From the NCBI GenBank assembly GCA_963771015.1, contig CAVYRN010000007.1, positions 323,698 through 387,697 on the forward strand: a stretch of DNA of 64,000 bases. The letters are read 5' to 3'. Every line of letters begins with the position of its first letter. Positions within the stretch are counted from its first letter, which is position 1. The DNA is from CAVSJJ01 sp963771015 (GTDB lineage Bacteria; Actinomycetota; Actinomycetes; Actinomycetales; Dermatophilaceae). The notes under the pieces are model-generated. The model worked only from the letters and a program-made list of their open reading frames with translations, was not told where the DNA came from and ran no database searches. Below, piece after piece: positions 8,494 to 16,763 of the stretch. Position numbers and translations under genes: made by a program.

Positions 8494-9045
8494 CTAGAGC
8501 AGCGCTCGCATCGCGTCGATGGCGCCCCGTAGGTAGCGCGCGATGAGGGCCCTCTCGTCGTCGGTGAGCGAACGGTCGAGGTCGGCGAGCGAGGCGAACA
8601 TCGGCATGAGGTAGCCGAGCACCTCCTCGCGCCCGGACTCGGTGATGACGACCTGGATGCGCCGCCGGTCGCTCACGTGCGGCTCACGGACGACGTGGCC
8701 GCGGGCAGCCAGACGGTCGACGATCCCCGAGGCCGCTGCCGAGGTCACACCCAGCTCGCGGGCGATCTCCACCGGCCCGACCGCCCGGTCGATGACGCTC
8801 TCGAGCGCCTGGAGCTCGTGATGGGTCAGGGCCGCCCGCCGAGCGACGGCCGGAGCGACCTGGCCACCGACCTCGATGAGCTCACGCAGGGCGAGGAGGG
8901 AGTCGGTCTGCTCCCAGGTCTGCGTGAAGGCCGTGTTCGGCAACGGGGACTCCGGCGGCACACTCGGTCCATCCGGAGCCGGGCGCACCGCAGACTCGAC
9001 CGGCGAAGTTGAGCCGGATGCGGCGGGTGCTCTAGGATCGCTCAC
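8494..9045 (-). CDS. MarR-family regulator, divergent from MmpL
   Basis: Winged-helix regulator of 183 residues. The first 45 residues are Pro/Ser-rich and probably disordered. The MarR core follows: a recognition helix around VTSAAASGIVDRLAARGHVVRE and the wing with DRRRIQVVITESG. It is divergently paired with an RND/MmpL exporter gene across an AT-rich 61-base gap that holds an imperfect palindrome. The usual circuit would be repression of itself and the exporter, relieved by the exported compound. The ligand is unknown. Confidence 0.85.
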   Translation of the reverse strand: MSDPRAPAASGSTSPVESAVRPAPDGPSVPPESPLPNTAFTQTWEQTDSLLALRELIEVGGQVAPAVARRAALTHHELQALESVIDRAVGPVEIARELGVTSAAASGIVDRLAARGHVVREPHVSDRRRIQVVITESGREEVLGYLMPMFASLADLDRSLTDDERALIARYLRGAIDAMRALL

Positions 9046-9072
9046 TAAATTAGCAATCTTGTTAGTTATCTA
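9044..9072. promoter_or_regulatory. Probable MarR operator in divergent marR-mmpL promoter
   Basis: The gap between the divergent genes holds TTAGCAA at 9050-9056 and TTGTTAG at 9059-9065, an imperfect inverted repeat with a 2-base centre, extended by matching AT-rich flanks. Strong AT richness in a 70% GC neighbourhood, together with the MarR gene beside it, makes an operator likely. Promoter boxes for either side are not clear enough to place. Confidence 0.5.
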
Positions 9073-9106
9073 CCGAGTGACCTGACCAGTCTAGCGGGAG
9101 TGAGCG

Positions 9107-11134
9107 ATGACCAACCTGCCCTCGATCTTCATCCGGCGGCGCCGAGCGTGGCTCGTGGCCCTCGCGACGATCCTCTTCGGGATGCTCGTCATCGGCATGG
9201 GGAGCGCCGGCCGCCAGCCGGCCCCGACGGACACCCTCCCCCGCGGGTCGGACAGTGCGATGGTGGCCTCGCTCCAGCAGCAGCTCCCGCAGGGGTCGGG
9301 GTCGACAGCGATCGTCCTGTACACCGCCGACAACGGCACCCTCACCGACGCCCAGATCGCGACACTCAACACGACGTACACCGAGGAGGTGTCCACGTCG
9401 CCCCCGGCCGGCGGTCCGCCCGGGCTCACCGTCAGCGCGGACGGCACCGCGGCGATCGGGATCATTCCGATCACCGCCGAGGGGAACGCCGCCAACTCCG
9501 CCGCCGTCACGGACCTGCGCGACACGGTCCGGGCGGACGCCCCCGCCGGCGTGACGGCCCGGGTGACCGGTCCGGCGGCCGTGCAAGCGGACCTCGGGGC
9601 GGTCTTCAACGGCGCGGACACCCGGCTGCTCCTCGCGACCGCGTCGATCGTCGCGGTCCTCCTGCTCATCACCTACCGCAGCCCCGTCCTCTGGCTCGTC
9701 CCGCTCATCGTCGTCGGGATCGCCGACCGGATGACCTCGGTCATCGCGACCCACGCCCTCAACCTCGTCGACATCCGCTGGGACGAGTCGACGGTCGGCA
9801 TCCTGTCAGTTCTCGTCTTCGGCGCGGGAACCGACTACGCCCTGCTGCTCATCTCTCGGTATCGCGACGAGCTCCGGCTGACCGAGGACCGGTTCGCCGC
9901 CATGCGCCACGCCCTGACGCGCACCGGTGAGGCCGTCCTCGCCAGCTCCACAACGGTCATCCTCGGCGTCCTCACCCTGCTCCTCTCGCTCATCCCGACG
10001 ACCCGCGGCCTCGGCGCCGCGAGCGCGATCGGCATCATCGTCGCGGCCGGGTACGCCCTCGTCGTCCTCCCGGCCGTCCTCGTCCTCTTCGGTCGGTGGA
10101 TCTTCTGGCCGGTCGTCCCGCGCGTCGGCCAGAGCCAGCTCGTCGAGGGCCGCTCGCTCTGGCGACGCGTTGGCGACACGGTCGCGCGACGGCCCGCGGC
10201 ATTCGTCGCGGGGACCCTGGTCCTCCTCGCCGGGATGTCGGTCGGCATCACCCAGATCAACGCCGGACTGTCGACGTCCGACCAGTTCATCAAGAAGCCC
10301 GAGGCGATCGCGGCCGCGCAGCGCCTGGCGGCGTCGTTCCCCGCCGGCAGCTCGGATCCCGTCATCGTCGTCACCCGCGCCGACGGACAACGGGTCGCTG
10401 ACACCGCCGAGCGTGTCGACGGGGTCGCGTCGGCCGCCGTCACGAACAGCGGCAGCGGCCTGACCAAGGTCGACGTCGTCCTCGATGCCGGGCCCGGGAG
10501 CGACGCCGCGGCCCAGGGGGTCCGGGACCTGCGCGCGGCCCTGGCCGACGTGCCATCGACCTACGTCGGGGGCAGCGAGGCCCAGACGATCGACGCGGCC
10601 GACGCCGCCGCCCACGACCGACTCGTCATCATGCCCCTGATCCTCGGTCTCGTGTTCGCGGCCCTCGTCCTGCTGCTCCGGTCGTTCGTCGCGCCGGTCG
10701 TCCTGGTCCTCACCGTGGTCGGGACCTATCTCGCCGCGCTCGGAGCCGCGTGGTGGGTCTTCACCGCCATCCTCGGGTTCGACGCGCTCGACGTGACGGC
10801 TCCGTTGACGTCCTTCTTGTTCCTCGTGGCGCTCGGCGTCGACTACAACATCTTTCTCGTCACCCGGGCTCGCGAGGAGTCGGCGGGACACGGCTCGCGC
10901 GAGGGGATGCTTCGTGGCCTCGCCGCGACCGGTGGGGTGATCACCAGCGCGGGCATCCTGCTCGCAGCGGTGTTCGCCGTCCTCGGCGTGCTGCCGCTCG
11001 TCGTGCTCGCCCAGGTCGGCGCGATCATCTGCATCGGGGTCCTGCTCGACACCCTCGTCGTCCGAACGGTGCTCGTCCCGGCCATCGCGGCGGTCCTCGG
11101 CGACCGCTTCTGGTGGCCGAGGACGGTCTCCTGA
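9107..11134 (+). CDS. MMPL/RND-family transporter
   Basis: Polytopic membrane exporter of 675 residues with the internal duplication of the MMPL/RND superfamily. It has one transmembrane helix at about 15-35, a soluble domain, then five helices near 180-340. A second helix at about 370-390, a second soluble domain and five helices near 505-660 follow. The proton-relay region shows FGAGTDYALLLISRYR in the first half and LGVDYNIFLVTRAREE in the second, the expected Asp-Tyr pairs. It probably exports a lipid or small hydrophobic compound using the proton gradient. It is divergent from marR, which likely controls it. Nothing identifies the substrate. Confidence 0.85.
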   Translation: MTNLPSIFIRRRRAWLVALATILFGMLVIGMGSAGRQPAPTDTLPRGSDSAMVASLQQQLPQGSGSTAIVLYTADNGTLTDAQIATLNTTYTEEVSTSPPAGGPPGLTVSADGTAAIGIIPITAEGNAANSAAVTDLRDTVRADAPAGVTARVTGPAAVQADLGAVFNGADTRLLLATASIVAVLLLITYRSPVLWLVPLIVVGIADRMTSVIATHALNLVDIRWDESTVGILSVLVFGAGTDYALLLISRYRDELRLTEDRFAAMRHALTRTGEAVLASSTTVILGVLTLLLSLIPTTRGLGAASAIGIIVAAGYALVVLPAVLVLFGRWIFWPVVPRVGQSQLVEGRSLWRRVGDTVARRPAAFVAGTLVLLAGMSVGITQINAGLSTSDQFIKKPEAIAAAQRLAASFPAGSSDPVIVVTRADGQRVADTAERVDGVASAAVTNSGSGLTKVDVVLDAGPGSDAAAQGVRDLRAALADVPSTYVGGSEAQTIDAADAAAHDRLVIMPLILGLVFAALVLLLRSFVAPVVLVLTVVGTYLAALGAAWWVFTAILGFDALDVTAPLTSFLFLVALGVDYNIFLVTRAREESAGHGSREGMLRGLAATGGVITSAGILLAAVFAVLGVLPLVVLAQVGAIICIGVLLDTLVVRTVLVPAIAAVLGDRFWWPRTVS

Positions 11135-11275
11135 GCCGCCGCGAGAGTCGTCGACGCCGGGACCCCGGTCCGCCACCCGGCTGAAACGGCCCATCCGGCT
11201 CAGCCTCGACCGCCCACGCCTGGCCGAACCCCGGGGACTCGCTCATGGCGCGGCATTCCGGAGGAGACTGGTCCC

Positions 11276-11530
11276 ATGGCCAGCTCGAGCACAGAGCGCA
11301 AGGGCCGGGGTTGGGTCCGCTACGTCGTCGGCGCGCTGGTCGGCGGCATCGTGGGCGGCATCGTCGCGGTCAACGTCGTCATCTATGCGGGGATCGATCG
11401 GGGGTACGAGGCCAGCCTGGCCGACGTCTTCGGACAGAACGCCGTCGTAGGCGTCGTCACCGTCGCGATCCTCGTCGCCGGTCCGGTCCTCGGTCTCGTG
11501 ACCGCGCACCGGATCCGCCGTCGCCGCTGA
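11276..11530 (+). CDS. Small two-helix membrane protein
   Basis: An 84-residue protein with a basic N-terminus and two hydrophobic helices at about 16-37 and 55-76. The first has a glycine zipper (GALVGGIVGGIVA), and the protein ends in a basic tail HRIRRRR. The glycine-rich helix suggests tight packing in the membrane. No family recognised. It follows the MmpL gene after 141 bases on the same strand, and the association with the exporter is not certain. ATG 11276 is preceded by a GGAGG-like stretch (ggaggag). Confidence 0.55.
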   Translation: MASSSTERKGRGWVRYVVGALVGGIVGGIVAVNVVIYAGIDRGYEASLADVFGQNAVVGVVTVAILVAGPVLGLVTAHRIRRRR

Positions 11531-11543
11531 CCGACCGCCCGGG

Positions 11544-12514
11544 TCAGCCCATGACGACGACGGTGTAGCCACCGACCAGGGCGCCACCCTGGTTGGCGGC
11601 GACCCGGTAGACGTGCGCCTGGCCGGGAGGTGGCGCGGCGTCGCCGGCGGCGAAGACGACCTGGGCGTGGTCCCCCTCGGCCGCCATCGGCCCGGCCGCG
11701 CCGTTCTGCCCCGGGGCGCCAAGGACGAGAGGGCCGGTGCCGACCGCCTGTCCGGGGAAGCGCCCCCGCACCCCGGTATGCAGCTGGAGCCACGGCATCG
11801 TCGTCGGGGCCTGGCGCGCCACCGCGATGGTGGCCGCCCGGCCGAACAGCGGTCCGACCGACAGCTTGAGCGGCGACCCGGCCGGCTGGCCCGCGGGGAC
11901 GACGTGGATGTTGCGCTGCCCCAGGTGGCGGTTGACCGACGCATCCCACTCCGGCGTCGTCATCGGGTCGGCCGCGACGTCCCAGGCGCGCACGAGGAGA
12001 CACTCGTGCCCCCGTTGGTGTACGTCGCCAGCCAGTTCTCCGGGCAGTCGACCACCTTGTGGCAGTCGGGGTCGCCCCGCTTGCCCAGCCAGGTGAACGT
12101 CGAGCCGATGAGGTGCGCGCCCACCGGGTTGAAGCCCAGCGTCGGGTCGCACCAGTAGAACTCGACGACGACCTCTCGGGCCGGGGCATGGCCGAGGTTC
12201 CACACATGGGCGTGGACGGTGTTGTCGGTGCCGGCCAGCGCGGTCTGCCCGAGCTGCGGCGGGATCGCCGGTGCCAGCGACGGCGCCACCCCGGGCACGA
12301 TGTAGACGTCCGGGCTCTCCCAGAACGGCCCCGGAACCGGGCGGGTCCCCGGGTCCCCGGGGTAGGCGCGCAGGAACAGGTACGGCAGCCGCCTGTCCTT
12401 GCGCGGGCCCGGCCACTGCCCCGGCCCGGGCGGGTGATGCAGGTGGCCCGGGGTCAGCGGGTCGCCGAGGTCGCCGGTGCTCGTTCCGGCCTCCAGCCGA
12501 CGGCGGGTCGTCAT
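11544..12514 (-). pseudogene. Unknown protein gene, frameshifted at a G5 run
   Basis: Two reading frames together encode one protein of about 320 residues. The 5' frame, from about 12514, runs through GDNTVHAHVWNLGHAP-like sequence typical of beta-sandwich (CARDB-like) domains to LATYTNGG near 12012. The adjacent frame then continues with HECLLVRAWD to the stop at 11544. The break is at a run of five C on the plus strand (12009-12013); a sixth would restore the frame. The C-terminal half again looks like a beta-sandwich. There is no signal peptide. I do not recognise the family. The start is uncertain because no good ribosome-binding site precedes 12514. This could be a true lesion, a phase-variable tract or a sequencing error. 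Confidence 0.5.
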
Positions 12515-12606
12515 CCCCAAGGAGAAGCCCGACCCCCGGGTAGTACCAGGGGCGTGGCACAGATCCGCCATCTGGGTACGGGTGACCGGGCCCGGTCGGC
12601 GCCCGC

Positions 12607-13269
12607 TCAGTTGAGCGCCGCACCCCCGGGGTCGGGGTTCTGCGGGACGGCGTGGAACGTCGCGATGAGGGCGGTCTCGCGCAGCAGGATCGCGAGGACG
12701 GTGCGAAGCCGGGCCGACAGGTCGGGCGCCTCGAGGACCCGTTGCCGGTCGGGCAGCTCGAGGATGGTCTCGTCGACGATCCGGTAGGGCAGCTCCCGCA
12801 TGACGGCGGTGATCTCGCTCGGGGCGGCGCCGATGGCCGCCCGGTATGCGGCGTACGCCTCGGTGACCCGCTCGACGAGCCCGCCCACCTCGGGGTCGTC
12901 GAGGCCCGCCTCGGCCAGCCACGTCACCGTGGCGGTGAGGTACGGCGTGCCGGCCTCGTCGTCGATGGCGTCGAGGGTGAACCGGCGGGTCCCGGTCGCC
13001 ACCACGGGGTAGCGCGCCCCCTGCGGCGAGGAGGACGCGGCCAGGGCGTCGATGCGTGCCTCACAGCCGACGGCATACAGGTCGGTCGCTGCCTCCTCGC
13101 CCACCTCGCTGCCGCGGCGGATGGCGACGACCCCGAACCGTCGCTCGTCCTCGGGCCGGTCGAGCAGGTCCCGCAGCATGGCGACATAACGGGGCTCGAA
13201 GATCTGCAGGGGCAGCCGGGCGCCGGGCAGCAGAACGGTGCTCAGCGGGAAGAGCGGCAGCGACGGCAT
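12607..13269 (-). CDS. LON substrate-binding-domain protein
   Basis: A 220-residue stand-alone LON N-terminal domain protein. The start LPLFPLSTVLLPGARLPLQIFEPRY (4-28) is the hallmark of the fold, and RRFGVVAIRRG follows at about 43. There is no AAA or protease domain, as in many actinobacterial stand-alone homologs whose role is unknown. The ATG at 13269 lies inside the GGTATGCCG motif discussed in the findings. The downstream end is followed directly by the frameshifted unknown gene. Confidence 0.8.
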   Translation of the reverse strand: MPSLPLFPLSTVLLPGARLPLQIFEPRYVAMLRDLLDRPEDERRFGVVAIRRGSEVGEEAATDLYAVGCEARIDALAASSSPQGARYPVVATGTRRFTLDAIDDEAGTPYLTATVTWLAEAGLDDPEVGGLVERVTEAYAAYRAAIGAAPSEITAVMRELPYRIVDETILELPDRQRVLEAPDLSARLRTVLAILLRETALIATFHAVPQNPDPGGAALN

Positions 13270-13330
13270 ACCCCGACCCTACGAGGGTCACGGCGCGAAC
13301 AGCGCCTCGGTCTACCCCTCGGCTGACACG

Positions 13331-14071
13331 TCAGGAACTCTCCTGGCCGCCCTCCTGAGCGTCGGGCTGGAATCGGTACCCCATCCCGGGCTCGGTGAGG
13401 AGGTAGTGCGGCCTCGCCGGGTCCGGCTCGAGCTTTCGCCGCAACTGCGCCATGTAGAGGCGTAGGTTCGCCGGCTGGTTGACGTAGGCGGCGCCCCAGA
13501 CCTCCGCGAGAAGGTGGCGCTGGCTCAGCAGCTTGCCCGGCTGGCGAACCATGACCTCGAGGAGGTGCCACTCCGTGGGCGTCAGGTGGACGGTCTGCAC
13601 AGTCGTTCCCCGCGGCTCGGAGTCGTGCCGGGCCCGGGTGACGATCCGGTCGGCGAGATCGACAGTGACTCCCCCGAAGGTCACCCTGGGCATGCCGGCC
13701 TGGTCGCCGGGCCCGATGCGACGGTTGACCGCGCGCATCCGGGCCAGGAGCTCCTCCATGCCGAACGGCTTCGTCACATAGTCGTCGGCGCCGGCATCGA
13801 GGGCGGCGACCTTGTCGGCACCACCGGTGCGCCCCGACAGCACGATGATCGGGACGTCGTTCCAGCCCCTCAGGCCGTGGATCACCTCGACCCCGTCGAG
13901 GTCGGGCAGGCCGAGGTCGAGGATGACGAGGTCGGGCGGGTGCCCGGCGGCGAGCCGCAGTGCGTCGGCCCCGGTGTCCGCGACGTCGACGTCGTAGCCA
14001 CGTGCCTGCAGGTTGATCCGAAGGGCGCGGAGGATCTGCGGCTCGTCGTCGACGACGAGGACCCGGCTCAT
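13331..14071 (-). CDS. kdpE: KdpE-like response regulator
   Basis: OmpR/PhoB-type response regulator of 246 residues. The receiver domain (1-115) has the acidic pair DDE near 8-10, the phospho-acceptor Asp52 in VILDLGLPD, the conserved Thr/Ser in LSGR and Lys in YVTKPF. A DNA-binding winged helix follows at about 145-235 (HLTPTEWHLLEVM, RLYMAQLRRKLE). It overlaps kdpD by the ATGA at 14068-14071, so it is translated with it. No kdpFABC pump genes are in the window; the divergent transporter is KimA. Three direct repeats in the kdpD-kimA gap are the likely binding site. Confidence 0.88.
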   Translation of the reverse strand: MSRVLVVDDEPQILRALRINLQARGYDVDVADTGADALRLAAGHPPDLVILDLGLPDLDGVEVIHGLRGWNDVPIIVLSGRTGGADKVAALDAGADDYVTKPFGMEELLARMRAVNRRIGPGDQAGMPRVTFGGVTVDLADRIVTRARHDSEPRGTTVQTVHLTPTEWHLLEVMVRQPGKLLSQRHLLAEVWGAAYVNQPANLRLYMAQLRRKLEPDPARPHYLLTEPGMGYRFQPDAQEGGQESS

Positions 14072-16629
14072 GACCCCTCCTGTCGTTCGCGCCGGCCCGG
14101 CTCGGCGCGGTCGGCCGAGTCGTCGCTTCCCGACGCCTCGAGGCTGATGACCATGGTTAACCCGCCGCCCGGGGTCTCCTCGGGCCTCAGCGTGCCACCC
14201 ATCGCCTCTACGAGCCCACGGGAGAGTGCCAGACCGAGCCCCAACCCGGCTCTGTTGTCGGTGTCGCCCAGCCGCTGGAAGGGCACGAACACCCGTTCCA
14301 CGTCCTCAGGGGGGAGGCCGGGCCCCCGGTCCACGATCCGGACCTCGACCAGGTCCGCACCGGAGCTCGCGGTGACGATCGGCGGGTGTTCGGTCGGCGC
14401 GTAGCGCAGCGCATTCCCAACGACGTTGACCATGACGCGGGTGAGCAGTGCCGGGTCGGCCTGCGCCGCCGGTAGGTCGGACCCGATGCGGAGCTCGACG
14501 GCGCGCCCGGGCTCGCCCAGCTCGTCAAGTGCCGGTGGGATGACCTCGTCCAGCCACACCGGCTCGCGCTGGACGGTGAGAGCGCCAGCTCGGAGCCGAG
14601 ACAGGTCGAGCAGGTCCGCGACCAGCCTTCCCAACCGGGCGAGCGACTGCTCGGCGGTGTCCAGCAGCTCGTCCCGATCCGCAGGAGTCCAGGTGACGTC
14701 CTGGCTTCGCAGGCTGCTCACCGCCGCGGTCGCCGACGCCAACGGGGTCCTGAGGTCGTGCCCGACCGCCGCGAGCAAGGCGTCCCTCAGATGTTCGGTG
14801 GCCTCCAGCCGCTCGGCGACGGCGGCGCTCCGAGCGAGGCTGTCCCGCTCGATGAGGCCCTGGGCCCGAGCAGCGAAGGCCTGGAGAACCCGGCGGTCAC
14901 CCGCCGCCAGAGCCTGCCCGCGGAGAGCCAGGACGAGATCCTCACCCGCCGAGACCTGGACGTCGGCCACGGCCGGGCTCCCGGGTGGGTTCGCACCCCG
15001 GGCAGTGACCGTCCGCCAGCCCTCGCCCTCCGCTCCCGACCGCGCGAGGAGCGCCGCCGATGTCATCCCGAAGGCCGCGCACAGCTGGTCGAGCAGTGCC
15101 GGCAGTGCCTCGTCGCCGTGCAGGGCGCTGGTCGCGACAGCGGAAAGGGTCCGAGACTCCGCGGAGGCGCGAGCTGCCTGCGCGGCCGTCGCAGCCGCGC
15201 GTTGGACCACCGCACTGACGAGGATCGCCACGACGACGAACACCACGAGCGTGATGACGTTGGGGGGTTCGCCCACTCGGAAGGTTCGCACCGGCGGGAT
15301 GAAGAAGAAGTTGAGCATCGTCGAACCGACGACCGCGCCGACAACCGCAGGCCACAGCCCGCCGACGAGTGAGGTGACGACGACACCGAGCAGGAGGATG
15401 AGGCTGTCCCCGGGCAGCCCCACCTGGGAGTCGGCCTTCAGCAGTACAGCCGTCAGAGTCGCGGGGAGGGCGACCGCCAGCCCGAAGCCGGACAGGAGCC
15501 GCTGCCGCGACAGGGCACGACGCGCCGCGGGCATCCGGGCACCCGGGGTCGGTCCGCGCCCCGTCGCGACGATGTGGACGTCGATCCCCTCATCCGCGAG
15601 GGCCGCCAGCTCCGCCCCCACGTCGGGACGCCGGTCGTGGGGTGCCCACGCCACCCAGCGGAGGCGCGGCCGACGTCGAGGAGCCCCCACGACGACCTGA
15701 GTGGCTCCCTCGACATGGGCTACATCGAGCAGAGTCCGCGCGACGGAGTCACCGACCACCTGCTGGAAGCGTGCTCCGACGGCCTCGGCGCGCTCCCGAA
15801 GGGCTCGCACGTCGGCAGCTGGCGTCTCGGCGGTCGGCTCGGCCAGCACGTGGACGGCGAGCAGCTCGGCGTTCGACGACCCACCGGCCAGCCGCGCCGC
15901 ACGGTGCAGCAGCGCCGTCGTTGCCGGACCGCCAGAGAGGGCGACGAGGAGCCGCTCGTGAACCGAGCGCAGAGGATCGTCCTCCCCGAGGCTACGCGCC
16001 CAGGCGTCATGCTGTCGCGGTACGGTCGACCCCACCCATCTCAGGGCGAGCTCACGCAGGGCCGAGAGGGTGCGGGGACGGAACCCGGCCGAGACCGCGG
16101 CGTCGATGTCCTCCGGACCGTAGAGCCGCCCGTGCGCGAGGCGGCGGCGCAGGGCCTGCGGCGGGATGTCGACGAGCTGTACCTGGTCCGCGTCGCGGAG
16201 GAACCGGTCGGGGACGGAGCGCCGCGGCCGATCACCGACCACTCTCTCGATGGGCTCCGCGAGCGACTCCACGGCCCGCACCTCGACGGTTGCGACCACC
16301 TCGATTCCGGCGGCAAGCAGCCGCTCCACCTCGGCCCAGCGGGGGCTGGACCCCCGCTCGTGGGGGTGAGCCGGCTCGGCAAGGTTGTCGACGAGGACGA
16401 CCGTCGGACGCCGCCGCAGGATCCCCTCGGTATCGAGGAAGGTCCCGTCGCCCACCGCCTCCAGGGACGCAGCCACGTCGACGAGGGGCGCGCGTCCGCG
16501 GAGGTCCACCACGCCAACGACGACGTCCACGCCCCGGGCCCGGCGACGGACTCCTTCCTCAAGGAGGGCATGGGTAGCGCCGGCGCCCGGCGCGACGCCG
16601 AGATAGACGCGAAGGCGACCACGCGGCAT
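14068..16629 (-). CDS. kdpD: KdpD-like sensor histidine kinase
   Basis: Membrane sensor kinase of 853 residues that phosphorylates KdpE in response to potassium or osmotic state. Domains in order: KdpD N-terminal domain (about 1-205), universal-stress-like domain (about 215-345), four close helices (about 380-480), a GAF-like region, the dimerisation domain with the phospho-His in AVGHDLRTPLAS (about 615-690), and an ATPase domain ending with GLGLALSRGLVEAMGG. The Walker-A-like motif of the first domain reads GAPGAGATHALL in place of the usual GVGKT, so the Lys is missing. In Staphylococcus aureus the stress-like domain of KdpD binds c-di-AMP. The start at 16629 follows GAGGAGG and lies in a GGTATGCCG motif. 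Confidence 0.88.
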   Translation of the reverse strand: MPRGRLRVYLGVAPGAGATHALLEEGVRRRARGVDVVVGVVDLRGRAPLVDVAASLEAVGDGTFLDTEGILRRRPTVVLVDNLAEPAHPHERGSSPRWAEVERLLAAGIEVVATVEVRAVESLAEPIERVVGDRPRRSVPDRFLRDADQVQLVDIPPQALRRRLAHGRLYGPEDIDAAVSAGFRPRTLSALRELALRWVGSTVPRQHDAWARSLGEDDPLRSVHERLLVALSGGPATTALLHRAARLAGGSSNAELLAVHVLAEPTAETPAADVRALRERAEAVGARFQQVVGDSVARTLLDVAHVEGATQVVVGAPRRRPRLRWVAWAPHDRRPDVGAELAALADEGIDVHIVATGRGPTPGARMPAARRALSRQRLLSGFGLAVALPATLTAVLLKADSQVGLPGDSLILLLGVVVTSLVGGLWPAVVGAVVGSTMLNFFFIPPVRTFRVGEPPNVITLVVFVVVAILVSAVVQRAAATAAQAARASAESRTLSAVATSALHGDEALPALLDQLCAAFGMTSAALLARSGAEGEGWRTVTARGANPPGSPAVADVQVSAGEDLVLALRGQALAAGDRRVLQAFAARAQGLIERDSLARSAAVAERLEATEHLRDALLAAVGHDLRTPLASATAAVSSLRSQDVTWTPADRDELLDTAEQSLARLGRLVADLLDLSRLRAGALTVQREPVWLDEVIPPALDELGEPGRAVELRIGSDLPAAQADPALLTRVMVNVVGNALRYAPTEHPPIVTASSGADLVEVRIVDRGPGLPPEDVERVFVPFQRLGDTDNRAGLGLGLALSRGLVEAMGGTLRPEETPGGGLTMVISLEASGSDDSADRAEPGRRERQEGS

Positions 16630-16681
16630 ACCTCGACCTCCTCGCCCTCACCCTCCCACGGGTGGTGGGGGGCGTCGGAAC

Positions 16682-16722
16682 GATCCTTACGGGATCCTTG
16701 CGCGCCCGACCCGGTTCCTTGC
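16682..16722. promoter_or_regulatory. Three direct repeats, candidate KdpE sites
   Basis: GATCCTTAC (16682-16690), GATCCTTGC (16693-16701) and GTTCCTTGC (16714-16722) are in the same orientation, spaced 11 and 21 bases. They therefore lie on one face of the helix. OmpR-family regulators such as KdpE bind direct repeats at 11-base spacing. The repeats sit in the 131-base gap between kdpD and the divergent kimA gene. Confidence 0.55.
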
Positions 16723-16744
16723 ACGGCCCGTATGCCGGCCGGCC

Positions 16745-16763
16745 TAGCGTCGCAGACGTGATG
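16745..16763 (+). promoter_or_regulatory. Putative -10 box, leaderless kimA start
   Basis: TAGCGT at 16745-16750 fits the actinobacterial TANNNT -10 box and lies about ten bases before GTG 16758 / ATG 16761. No ribosome-binding site precedes either codon. A transcript starting at or near the start codon (leaderless) explains both facts. No convincing -35 box; activation by KdpE at the adjacent repeats could replace it. Confidence 0.4.

Noticed and set aside
16630..16760. c-di-AMP (ydaO-type) riboswitch in front of kimA
   Set aside because: The gap is only 131 bases, lacks the ydaO motif pattern, and kimA appears leaderless, leaving no room for an upstream RNA.
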